Positions 36,265 through 43,337 of a stretch of DNA of 43,337 bases are shown piece after piece. Origin of the DNA: Bacillus sanguinis. Lineage in GTDB: Bacteria > Bacillota > Bacilli > Bacillales > Bacillaceae_G. Location: contig NZ_BOQB01000204.1 of the NCBI RefSeq assembly GCF_018332475.1, positions 1 through 43,337 of the forward strand, written 5' to 3'. Position numbers and translations under genes: made by a program. Under the pieces are notes generated by a model. It worked only from the letters and a program-made list of their open reading frames with translations. It ran no database searches and was not told the origin of the DNA. Position 1 is the stretch's first letter; the number at the start of each line of letters is the position of its first letter.

Positions 36265-37251
36265 ATGTGTACGAGTTTGACATTACAGACAAAAAACGGT
36301 CAGCATCTTTTTGCAAGAACGATGGACTTCACATTAGATATGAATCAAGAAGTAATAATCATTCCTCGACATTACCAGTGGAATAATATAACGGGTGAAA
36401 TCATTGATACGAAACATGCTACGGTCGGAATGGGTATTAATCATCAAGGAAGGATCATTATGGCGGACGGAGTAAATGAAGCTGGTATGACATGTGCAAC
36501 ACTCTATTTTCCAGGATTCGCTACTTATAGTCAAAGCATAGATGACAACAAAACGAATTTGGCTCCATTTGATTTTGTAACTTGGAGTCTGACACAATTC
36601 AATTCTGTCAAAGAGTTACAGAAATCTGTAGATAGCCTTACCTTTTTGGATATACCGTTACCGGATTTAGGACTTACGCCACCACTACATTGGATTTTAG
36701 CGGATAAATGGGGAGATTGCATTGTAATGGAGCCGACAAGTGAAGGATTAAAATTGTATGATAACCCACTAGGAGTGATGACGAATAGTCCGGAGTTTAA
36801 TTGGCATTTACAAAATTTAAGACAATATATAGGCCTTAAATCGCAGCCATTCGCGCCAATTGAGTGGAGTAACTTATCATTAAGTGCTTTTGGTCAGGGC
36901 TCAGGTTCAATGGGACTTCCAGGGGATTTCACCCCGCCATCAAGGTTTGTGCGGGCTGCATATGGCAAACAAAACATTCAAGGTATAGATAGTGAAGAAG
37001 AGGGAGTATCGGCCCTATTTCATATCTTATCAAATTGCGAGGTTCCTAAAGGCGGAGTAATAACAGAAGAAGGTGTATTAGATAATACCATTTATACAAG
37101 CGTAATGTGTATGGAGTCCGGAACATATTATTATCACACCTACGATTGTAGACAAATTATAGCCATTCATTTATTTCATGAAAATTTAGATACAGATGAG
37201 ATTAAAACCTATCCATTCCAACGGAAACAAAAAATATTTTATGAGAACTAA
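36265..37251 (+). CDS. Penicillin V acylase / bile salt hydrolase family Ntn-hydrolase
   Basis: This 328-residue linear-amide C-N hydrolase should expose Cys2 as its catalytic nucleophile after removal of Met1. The active-site set is complete: C2, R18 and D21 (ARTMDF), N174 (MTNSPEF) and R227 (PPSRFVRA), close to the positions in bile salt hydrolases. There is no signal peptide. GGGGTG at 36253-36258 supports the ATG at 36265; an upstream start would bury the nucleophile. Sequence alone does not separate penicillin V acylase from bile salt or N-acyl amide activity. Confidence 0.9.
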   Translation: MCTSLTLQTKNGQHLFARTMDFTLDMNQEVIIIPRHYQWNNITGEIIDTKHATVGMGINHQGRIIMADGVNEAGMTCATLYFPGFATYSQSIDDNKTNLAPFDFVTWSLTQFNSVKELQKSVDSLTFLDIPLPDLGLTPPLHWILADKWGDCIVMEPTSEGLKLYDNPLGVMTNSPEFNWHLQNLRQYIGLKSQPFAPIEWSNLSLSAFGQGSGSMGLPGDFTPPSRFVRAAYGKQNIQGIDSEEEGVSALFHILSNCEVPKGGVITEEGVLDNTIYTSVMCMESGTYYYHTYDCRQIIAIHLFHENLDTDEIKTYPFQRKQKIFYEN

Positions 37252-37420
37252 GTAGCCTTGAAACAACGTTTGGTAAATTTTTAAATATATATAATAGAGC
37301 AATAATGCCTATAAAAAGTAGGGATTGGAAGGGATATAAATTCAATCCAATGACTTCTAGAAGGCCCATTAAAGTACTATTAGGTGAAATAAACATGGAC
37401 GTACTCCATTTATAAATAGT

Positions 37421-37464
37421 AAAGAACAAAAAAGTGTGGAAAATATCCATACTTTTTTGTTCTT
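37421..37464. terminator. Bidirectional terminator hairpin
   Basis: AAGAACAAAAAAGTGTGGA and TCCATACTTTTTTGTTCTT form a long stem with a short loop, with A/T tracts on both sides. It can end the acylase transcript. Confidence 0.8.
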
Positions 37465-37480
37465 CTATTATCTATGTATA

Positions 37481-37508
37481 AAAAAGCGCTGTATATCAGC
37501 ACTTTTTA
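37481..37508. terminator. Second terminator-like hairpin
   Basis: AAAAAGCGCTG pairs with CAGCACTTTTT with one mismatch. Read on the reverse strand it ends the small gene at 37565-37750. Confidence 0.7.
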
Positions 37509-37564
37509 AAAGTACATGAATTGTATAAAAATATTTATACATTACTAAAAACATAACTATACGC

Positions 37565-37750
37565 TTATTTATTTTTATTATTATTAATTTTTTCCGTATA
37601 TAACACCTGTTCTTTATAGTGTTTTTTTATTGGGAAAGTATGTGTACCAGAACCGTTTTTGAAATTTTTATTGATGGGGTTTTTTAGCGGGATTGTTGTA
37701 GTTTCAGTAAATTCATATGGATAGTTTATTTTAGATTTATCTTCAAACAT
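37565..37750 (-). CDS. Small hypothetical protein (61 residues)
   Basis: I do not recognise this gene. On the reverse strand it has an excellent ribosome binding site (AAAAGGAGG, seven bases before the ATG), which makes it likely real. The product is basic and rich in Lys, Asn and Thr. It starts MFEDKSKINYPYEFTETTT and ends in a run of Asn and Lys. There is no signal peptide, membrane helix or cysteine. It has a terminator downstream, is transcribed against both neighbours and is flanked by long non-coding DNA. Confidence 0.6.
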   Translation of the reverse strand: MFEDKSKINYPYEFTETTTIPLKNPINKNFKNGSGTHTFPIKKHYKEQVLYTEKINNNKNK

Positions 37751-38059
37751 GAAAATGCCTCCTTTTAGGATTTCCTGAATTCTTTACTATAACATGATAT
37801 GCATATAGATTTTTTTTGGACTAGTTATTTATAGAGGTTAATGGAATTTAATTACGTACCTACTGAAATATTTCAAAGGAAAACAATGTGAGAAATATAT
37901 GATCATGATTTATTTCATTTATTCGTGAAGAGAATATTGCATATATATTCGTTATAAATTGTTTTTATAATATGGTTTATATAGGGTTTTCCTGATAATA
38001 TAATGCGGGAGATTATAGTGTTATTAGGTTATTAGGAACATTTAATGCTGTTTCATAAC

Positions 38060-38136
38060 TGAAAGGAAATTGAAAAAAAACTGAAACTTTTCTCATAAAA
38101 ATTCAATCTTACTTGAAAAATGAAAGGAAAATGAAA
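38060..38136 (+). repeat. Direct repeat TGAAAGGAAAWTGAAA, two copies
   Basis: The 16-base words at 38060-38075 and 38121-38136 differ at one base and are 61 bases apart, close to six helical turns. The related word CTGAAAC occurs between them. They look like activator sites. Confidence 0.5.
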
Positions 38137-38192
38137 TTTTCCGAAAGATATTCTTTGTTAAGATAAAAAGCATACATACAAAAAGTATTGAC

Positions 38193-38220
38193 ATATCTTA
38201 AAAATGTATTTTCAAGATAT
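38193..38220 (+). promoter_or_regulatory. 28-base palindrome before the dynamin-like gene
   Basis: ATATCTT (38193-38199) mirrors AAGATAT (38214-38220), and inner AAAAT mirrors ATTTT with a single mismatch between arms. It starts at the last base of TTGACA and covers the place where the -10 should be. The ribosome binding site GTGGGGGA follows directly. Confidence 0.55.
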
Positions 38221-38233
38221 AGTGGGGGAAAAG

Positions 38234-41017
38234 ATGAGAGTAGAAAAACAATTAATAAAAAAGATGTATTATGAAACATTTCTAATGGAGAATGGAACAA
38301 AACCACCTCTTGACGTGCTTGGAGAAGTTTATGTAAACGAAGAAAGAAATGAGATTTCTGATGGATCTTACATTCGTTTTGCACAAGGTGAATTTTATTA
38401 TCAGCATCAAGATTTTGAAGCAGCTATTTTTAAATGGGAGAAAGTTAATAATGAATTAGCACCATGGGCACAAAAAAATATTGCGGATGCTTATTTCGAG
38501 CTTAATCAATTACAAGTTGCTGAAAATGTTTATACTTCTATTACTACTGATAATATAATATTGATGACAGAAATTAGACTACAATTACTTTCTCTTTACA
38601 TAGAGCAAAATAATGTTGACTCTGCTTTCGCTGTTATTAAAGAAGCAGTTTCTTTAAATCCGGATTATCCAAATGTCACAAAAATTGCCCGTTCCTTTTA
38701 TGAGGAGCAGCAAGATTTTGATAGTGCAGTAGAGCTTGCTGTGAATGAGTTAATTCGAACAGAATCTTATCCGTGGTTTGAGGTTTTAAAAGGATATATC
38801 GATAAAAGATTGACTAAACATATTGCACCAGATTATTTCTATGAAGTATTAGTTACATTAAATAATGTAGATCAAGTACAATTTACGCAAATGGTTTCAT
38901 CACTTTGGAACAGTTATAAAAATGAACAAAATTACTTATTATGGCTTAACACAATAAATGAATTTTTCTTACATATTGAAATACATTCTTCCGATATATG
39001 GGACAAAATTTCTTCTCTTTATGAAGAAACGTACTTTGAATTAATTCAAGGTCAATATATGCTTAAACAATTGCACGACATCATTCCAAACTTGTTAACA
39101 AATTGGTTAAAGGTAGTCAATCCATCTTATGCTGTATTCCCATCAGCAGCTGTAATGGCATGGGATGAGATTTTCCCTTCTAAAATAGATTCAGCAAATA
39201 TAAAACATGCGGAAAACCTGTTGTTATATTCTATTAATCATGTGAATGGCTTAGAGTATAGTTTGCATCTATTTGAATCTATTACAGAGTGGGCACAAGA
39301 GCATAATATAGAAATGGGTCACCGATTTAGATGGTTAGTTGGCGAACTCGCAGATTTAAGCACAAACCGCATTTTAGTAACAGGAACTTCAGGGAACGGA
39401 AAAACTACATTTATTAACTCTATATTAGGAGAAAATATAGTAGAAAAATCAATTTCAAATGTAGTAGTTTTAAAAGATGATGTTCATACAGAAATTAACG
39501 CCATAACAGACTCTGCAATTACAACAACGGAAGATATCTCTGATTACCATAATATGATGTCTCAACATCATCAAACATATAGAGATAGGGCATGTGTTGA
39601 ATTTAAATTACCATGCAAATTTTTAAGTGAAAATAAACTTACATTTGTAGTTACACCTGGCTTTAATAGGAATAACGACACTAGAGATGAGATATTCGAA
39701 TATTTAAACTCTGCAGACGAACTACTATTCGTATTGAATGCGGATTCACCTTTTACTGACAAAGAACGTGACATTCTACTAAGCATTCAAGAACATACAC
39801 CAAATTTACAAATTCATTTCTTATTAAATAAAATCGATAACATATATAGTGAAGCAGAAGTGAAAAGAGTATTATATGATACGCAAGAGAGAATAAACAC
39901 ATATTTCCCGCAAGCGAGAATTTTCCCTTACTCTTCGCTATATACAAGTAGTCAACAATTAAATGAATTAACTGAGTTTATTCATTTTAACTTTAAACAT
40001 AAAAATATAGATGTAGAACGTACTGAAAAGCTATTGTTCTTCATTCGAAAAACAATTACATATCTTTTGGATAAACGCGTTGAGAAAGAAAATAATTTAG
40101 TGGATGCGATTAATTGGAATGAAGATATGCTAGTGAAACTAAATGGTAGTATTAATAATCTTACTGCTTTTGAGAAGGAAAAAATTCATTTTATTACACA
40201 GTCATATCGCACCATGAAAACGGAAATTACGAACGATCTTACTGGAAATATTCCGAAGATATTACAGAGTTGTTCGGATTTAATTAGTGAAGAAAGTGAT
40301 TTTGGGCACATGGATACGGAACTAAATAAAGCAATGAATGAGAGGGTGCATAAATACTTAGAACAAACGGTATTACCTAAACTTGCTCTTTCTATGCAAA
40401 ATTGGATTGAAACTTCTAATAATGAGCTCCTTCAAAGTCAATCATATCTTGAAGAACTGAGTGAAGGACTTAATTCTTTATTTGGAGAAAATCGAATCCA
40501 GTTAGCATGTGATTTTAAAGTGCTTGATGACTGGCGCAGAGATGCTGACAGAATGACGACTAGAATACAAATGGATGAAGTAAATATTTTACGTCGATTT
40601 ACACCAGCACAATTTTTACTGAAAAGTGCTGGTAAATTATTTGGAGTTCTTCCTAAAAACAAAGGTATGCTATATAACAAATATAAACAGTATGTAGAAA
40701 ATGAAGATTATACTGAGGTAACAACTTCTATTATGAAGAAATTTTTCTTGCAATTTGAGCTATTTGAAAACACGCAAGAGAGGGACATTCATATATTCTT
40801 TAGGAATCCATTTAACTCCTTGAAACAAGCTGTAGAAAACACTCATGTAGAAATACAAGAAAAACAAAAGATGTTACATAAAATGAAATCAAATCCTGAA
40901 ATCTACCATGATTCTATCAAGCTCTTTGAATTGAGATTACGTCAATGTGAAGTAATTTTAAATATTGGTGATGATCATACCTATACAGATGTAACTTTAG
41001 AAACAAGCGTAGAGTAA
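38234..41017 (+). CDS. TPR-like plus dynamin-like GTPase protein of unknown function
   Basis: This 927-residue protein is not one I can name. Residues ~1-370 are helical with TPR-like segments (FAQGEFYYQHQDFEAAIFKW and similar). A dynamin-type GTPase domain follows: G1 GTSGNGKT at 384-391, a G3 position reading VTPG at 473-476 instead of DxPG, and G4 NKID at 532-535. The C-terminal ~330 residues look like a helical stalk, and one amphipathic stretch near 790-815 (AQFLLKSAGKLFGVLPKN) could act as a membrane-touching paddle. There is no signal peptide or clear membrane helix. GTGGGGGA fixes the ATG at 38234 rather than the upstream start at 38204. It is a single-gene unit ending at a shared terminator. 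Membrane remodelling or stress defence is only an inference from dynamin relatives. Confidence 0.8.
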   Translation: MRVEKQLIKKMYYETFLMENGTKPPLDVLGEVYVNEERNEISDGSYIRFAQGEFYYQHQDFEAAIFKWEKVNNELAPWAQKNIADAYFELNQLQVAENVYTSITTDNIILMTEIRLQLLSLYIEQNNVDSAFAVIKEAVSLNPDYPNVTKIARSFYEEQQDFDSAVELAVNELIRTESYPWFEVLKGYIDKRLTKHIAPDYFYEVLVTLNNVDQVQFTQMVSSLWNSYKNEQNYLLWLNTINEFFLHIEIHSSDIWDKISSLYEETYFELIQGQYMLKQLHDIIPNLLTNWLKVVNPSYAVFPSAAVMAWDEIFPSKIDSANIKHAENLLLYSINHVNGLEYSLHLFESITEWAQEHNIEMGHRFRWLVGELADLSTNRILVTGTSGNGKTTFINSILGENIVEKSISNVVVLKDDVHTEINAITDSAITTTEDISDYHNMMSQHHQTYRDRACVEFKLPCKFLSENKLTFVVTPGFNRNNDTRDEIFEYLNSADELLFVLNADSPFTDKERDILLSIQEHTPNLQIHFLLNKIDNIYSEAEVKRVLYDTQERINTYFPQARIFPYSSLYTSSQQLNELTEFIHFNFKHKNIDVERTEKLLFFIRKTITYLLDKRVEKENNLVDAINWNEDMLVKLNGSINNLTAFEKEKIHFITQSYRTMKTEITNDLTGNIPKILQSCSDLISEESDFGHMDTELNKAMNERVHKYLEQTVLPKLALSMQNWIETSNNELLQSQSYLEELSEGLNSLFGENRIQLACDFKVLDDWRRDADRMTTRIQMDEVNILRRFTPAQFLLKSAGKLFGVLPKNKGMLYNKYKQYVENEDYTEVTTSIMKKFFLQFELFENTQERDIHIFFRNPFNSLKQAVENTHVEIQEKQKMLHKMKSNPEIYHDSIKLFELRLRQCEVILNIGDDHTYTDVTLETSVE

Positions 41018-41071
41018 AAGTAAAATATATGAGGTTTTTATATGACATTGCATTATATGTTATAAGAGAGT

Positions 41072-41106
41072 AAAAGGGAGCAACTGTAATGAGTTGCTCC
41101 CTTTTC
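41072..41106. terminator. Shared bidirectional terminator
   Basis: AAAAGGGAGCAACT and AGTTGCTCCCTTTT form a 14-bp stem with A and T tracts on opposite sides. It lies between two convergent genes and can serve both. Confidence 0.9.
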
Positions 41107-41115
41107 GTATTTAAA

Positions 41116-43035
41116 TTATTTTTCAGTTTCTTTAATTTTAGTTTGTACTTCGCCAGTTTTCATTTTATTACTTTCTGAGAAACGTAATAAATCGCCTTCA
41201 ATAATTTTGTCAGACATTCGTAATTCATTTTGTGCACGGTTAATGAGTGCTTGTGCTTCTTTTTTTGGTAAATCTACAATTTCACCAGTTATGCGGTCAT
41301 AGAAAGTATTGTTTGTATATGCATACTTGTCTGTAATAAAGCTACCATCACGTAAAACGACAAAACCGGTATATTCATCTGAAAACATATCATGACCAAA
41401 ACGGATATCGTTTGTAGTATCAATTCCTAATAAATTTAGAATCGTAGGTTTCATATCGATTTGTCCCGTAGGCTTTGAAATCGTTTGACCTTTTGTTTGT
41501 CCAGGCATATGAATATATAAAGGTGTGCGTTGTAAATTTAAAGTATCAAATTCTGTTATTTGATCTTTTTCTAAAAACTGTGCCATTGCACGATTATGTT
41601 TTTCAGAAATACCATAATGATCACCATACAACACAATAATAGAATCATCATATATTCCTTCGGCTTTTAAACGCTCAATAAATTTTTTAATGGATTCGTC
41701 TAAGTAACGTGCTGTTACGATATAACGATCAAATACGCCATTACCAGAGTTATATGGTTCAATGAATTTTGTATCTTCATCATAAGTAAATGGATAATGG
41801 TTCGTTAACGTAAGGAAACGAGCGTAAAATGGTTGATCAACAGTTTTTAATATATCTACTGATTGATCGAAGTATTCAATATCTTTTAATCCCCAATTTA
41901 AATGTGTTTCGGGCGTAATTTTGTAATCAAGTTCGTTATAGTAACGATCATAACCAAGAGCAGAGTACATGATATTACGATTCCAAAATGTTGCGTTATT
42001 CGCATGGAATACAGAAGTGAAATAGCCTTGCTGACGTAAAATTTCCGGAGTCGCAGTATAATCATTGTTACCGTGCGTGAAAAATACAGCTCCTCGATTT
42101 AATGGATACAACGACGTATCGATTAGAAATTCAGAATCGGATGTTTTTCCTTGCCCAGTTTGGTGGAAAAAGTTATCAAAGTAATAGCTTTCATTTATGA
42201 ATTCATTCAAGAATGGCGTAACTTCTTGACCGTTAACTGATGCGCCTATTAAGAAGGTTTGCAAGGATTCAAGAGTAACGACAATTACGTTTTTTCCTTT
42301 TGCTGTACCAAACATATTAGGGTTTGGCTCACTTTGGTTTGCCTTTACGTAGTTTTCCGTTTCTTGTAATTTACTACTATCGGCAAGTGCTTTTTGTGAT
42401 CCTGCTTTTACTTGCAGTGTTAAATCATATACTTGATGAGTGTATAGCCCTAAATTTTTAACAAGCATGACTCGGTCAAATGATCTCGTTAATAGTTCAG
42501 GTCGTTCTTTTTCTGCAAGATGTAGATTTGCAAAAAAAACACCGATCGTTAAAAGAAAATATAACAAGCGTGCCGGATGAGTTACACGTCCTGTTTGGAA
42601 GACTAGTGCCTTCTTCTTTAACAAAATAAAGAAGAAAATAATGTCTACGAAAGCGAGTATAATTTTATAGTTCAATATTTCTAAAATACTTCCGCCTAAT
42701 TGACCAAAGTTTGATGTTTGCCCAAGTACTGGTAACGTAACGAAATCGCTATAAAAATCATAAAACATTACATTTCCAACAAGTACGATTGTTAATAAAA
42801 AATTAATACATAGCGCTATATAATTTCGCTTTTCACCGGTTGCAAATAATGCTAATCCGACAAAAGCTAATGATGTAGCGAGTGGGCTAATAAATAAAAT
42901 AAGCTCTTGTGTAGAAGACTCAATTTTTAAATCAAAACTGAATCTTGTAATAAGATATGTTTTTAACCATACTGCTAAAGCAATTATTAAAACAAAGCTT
43001 ATATTTTGCATTTGTAAATTAATTTTATTTTTCAT
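41116..43035 (-). CDS. ltaS: Lipoteichoic acid synthase-family protein (LtaS-like)
   Basis: This 639-residue membrane sulfatase-fold enzyme polymerises glycerol phosphate from phosphatidylglycerol into lipoteichoic acid. About five membrane helices fill residues ~10-185. The extracellular catalytic domain has a glutamate in VTLESLQ, the catalytic threonine T298 in GQGKTSDSEF, and the metal pair in LYGDHYG. These match the S. aureus LtaS active site (Thr300). GAAGGTG on the reverse strand sets the start at 43035, not the upstream ATG at 43056. Bacilli have several paralogues (LtaS, YfnI, YqgS, YvgJ), and I cannot tell which this is. Confidence 0.9.
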   Translation of the reverse strand: MKNKINLQMQNISFVLIIALAVWLKTYLITRFSFDLKIESSTQELILFISPLATSLAFVGLALFATGEKRNYIALCINFLLTIVLVGNVMFYDFYSDFVTLPVLGQTSNFGQLGGSILEILNYKIILAFVDIIFFFILLKKKALVFQTGRVTHPARLLYFLLTIGVFFANLHLAEKERPELLTRSFDRVMLVKNLGLYTHQVYDLTLQVKAGSQKALADSSKLQETENYVKANQSEPNPNMFGTAKGKNVIVVTLESLQTFLIGASVNGQEVTPFLNEFINESYYFDNFFHQTGQGKTSDSEFLIDTSLYPLNRGAVFFTHGNNDYTATPEILRQQGYFTSVFHANNATFWNRNIMYSALGYDRYYNELDYKITPETHLNWGLKDIEYFDQSVDILKTVDQPFYARFLTLTNHYPFTYDEDTKFIEPYNSGNGVFDRYIVTARYLDESIKKFIERLKAEGIYDDSIIVLYGDHYGISEKHNRAMAQFLEKDQITEFDTLNLQRTPLYIHMPGQTKGQTISKPTGQIDMKPTILNLLGIDTTNDIRFGHDMFSDEYTGFVVLRDGSFITDKYAYTNNTFYDRITGEIVDLPKKEAQALINRAQNELRMSDKIIEGDLLRFSESNKMKTGEVQTKIKETEK

Positions 43036-43056
43036 TGTTACACCTTCTTTATACAA

Positions 43057-43337
43057 TTTATTTAACTTATGTTATTTATTATATTTTCATAACTATTGTA
43101 GTATAATGAACCATTCAGAGTATGCTTTCTAAAGGTCATAATATAAAGTATTCATATACGTACAATGGGGAATTTTAAAGTGTAAATCTATTTTTTTAGA
43201 AACAGAACAGAAAAAGTCATAGTTATAGTAAAAAATACTTATAGACATCCTAACATATTAAACACTATGATGATGTTACAAAATATCGAACAAATCATAG
43301 TGGAAATGAATAGAGGCTTGTAAAACTATTGACATTC
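43057..43337. other. Region upstream of ltaS, no gene
   Basis: AT-rich non-coding DNA. On the reverse strand a TATACT near 43100 may be the -10 of ltaS but has no clear -35. A TTGACA at 43331-43336, cut by the window end, could begin a promoter for the next gene. Confidence 0.35.

Larger units (their letters stand above)
37751..38233. other. Long intergenic region upstream of the dynamin-like gene
   Basis: These 480 bases separate two divergent genes and should hold both promoters. The near part (37751-37830) serves the small reverse gene. The far part contains a TGAAAGGAAAWTGAAA direct repeat (38060-38075 and 38121-38136), TTGACA at 38188-38193 and a 28-base palindrome at 38193-38220. No coding frame with a ribosome binding site is seen. 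Confidence 0.6.

Noticed and set aside
37202-37450. 82-codon reverse frame at the end of the acylase gene
   Set aside because: It overlaps the acylase coding end and the terminator stem, with no ribosome binding site.
38147-38178. Sigma-E-like promoter (ATATT and CATACATA) before the dynamin-like gene
   Set aside because: The spacing of 19 bases is too long for sigma-E, and the match is partial.
38109-38384. 91-codon reverse frame across the start of the dynamin-like gene
   Set aside because: It overlaps the dynamin-like gene start and its promoter palindrome, with no initiation signal.
1-43337. CRISPR arrays, insertion sequences, prophage, tRNA or rRNA genes
   Set aside because: No regularly spaced repeats, transposase or integrase frames, or RNA gene signatures were seen.

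Overview
This 43.3 kb window looks like a chromosomal segment of a Bacillus cereus-group organism. The DNA is AT-rich and follows Gram-positive conventions: strong GGAGG-type ribosome binding sites, some GTG starts, and hairpin plus T-run terminators. The gene order matches the Bacillus ymf/recA/mutSL block (rnjB-tepA-spoIIIE-ymfC ... pgsA-cinA-recA-rny-ymdB-spoVS ... miaB-ricA-cotE-mutS-mutL). Sporulation genes (spoIIIE, spoVS, cotE, tepA) mark an endospore former. A 2-oxoacid:ferredoxin oxidoreductase pair between spoVS and miaB also fits the B. cereus group. There are no tRNA, rRNA, CRISPR, transposase or phage genes.

Layout. Bases 1-662 are AT-rich with no gene and end in a structured leader before rnjB (RNase J2). 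Then come tepA, a ylzJ-like gene and spoIIIE (2.4-6.0 kb). A guanine-type purine riboswitch with its own promoter and terminator (6.15-6.36 kb) precedes a GntR regulator and a four-gene nucleoside ABC transporter (nupNOPQ-like, 7.3-12.1 kb). A paired M16 peptidase-like operon (ymfF/ymfH) and ymfI, ymfJ, ymfK, a RodZ-like gene, pgsA, cinA and recA follow to 20.9 kb. RNase Y (with a long leader), YmdB, SpoVS, a dipeptidase and korAB run to 28.1 kb. miaB-ricA, cotE and mutS-mutL fill 28.5-36.0 kb.

The last 7 kb is more accessory: an Ntn-type acylase (penicillin V acylase/bile salt hydrolase family), a small reverse-strand gene of unknown function, a 927-residue protein joining a TPR-like N-terminal region to a dynamin-like GTPase domain, and a reverse-strand lipoteichoic acid synthase. 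The GTPase protein is the least explained gene here. It has clear G1 and G4 motifs, but the aspartate of its G3 motif is replaced by valine, and its upstream region carries a direct repeat and a long palindrome.

How the genes work together. RNase J2 and RNase Y are both RNA decay enzymes, and RicA belongs to a complex that modulates RNase Y. SpoIIIE, SpoVS, CotE and TepA act in spore formation or outgrowth. RecA, MutS and MutL maintain the genome. PgsA supplies phosphatidylglycerol phosphate, and phosphatidylglycerol is the lipid substrate of LtaS. The riboswitch probably ties nucleoside import to intracellular guanine.
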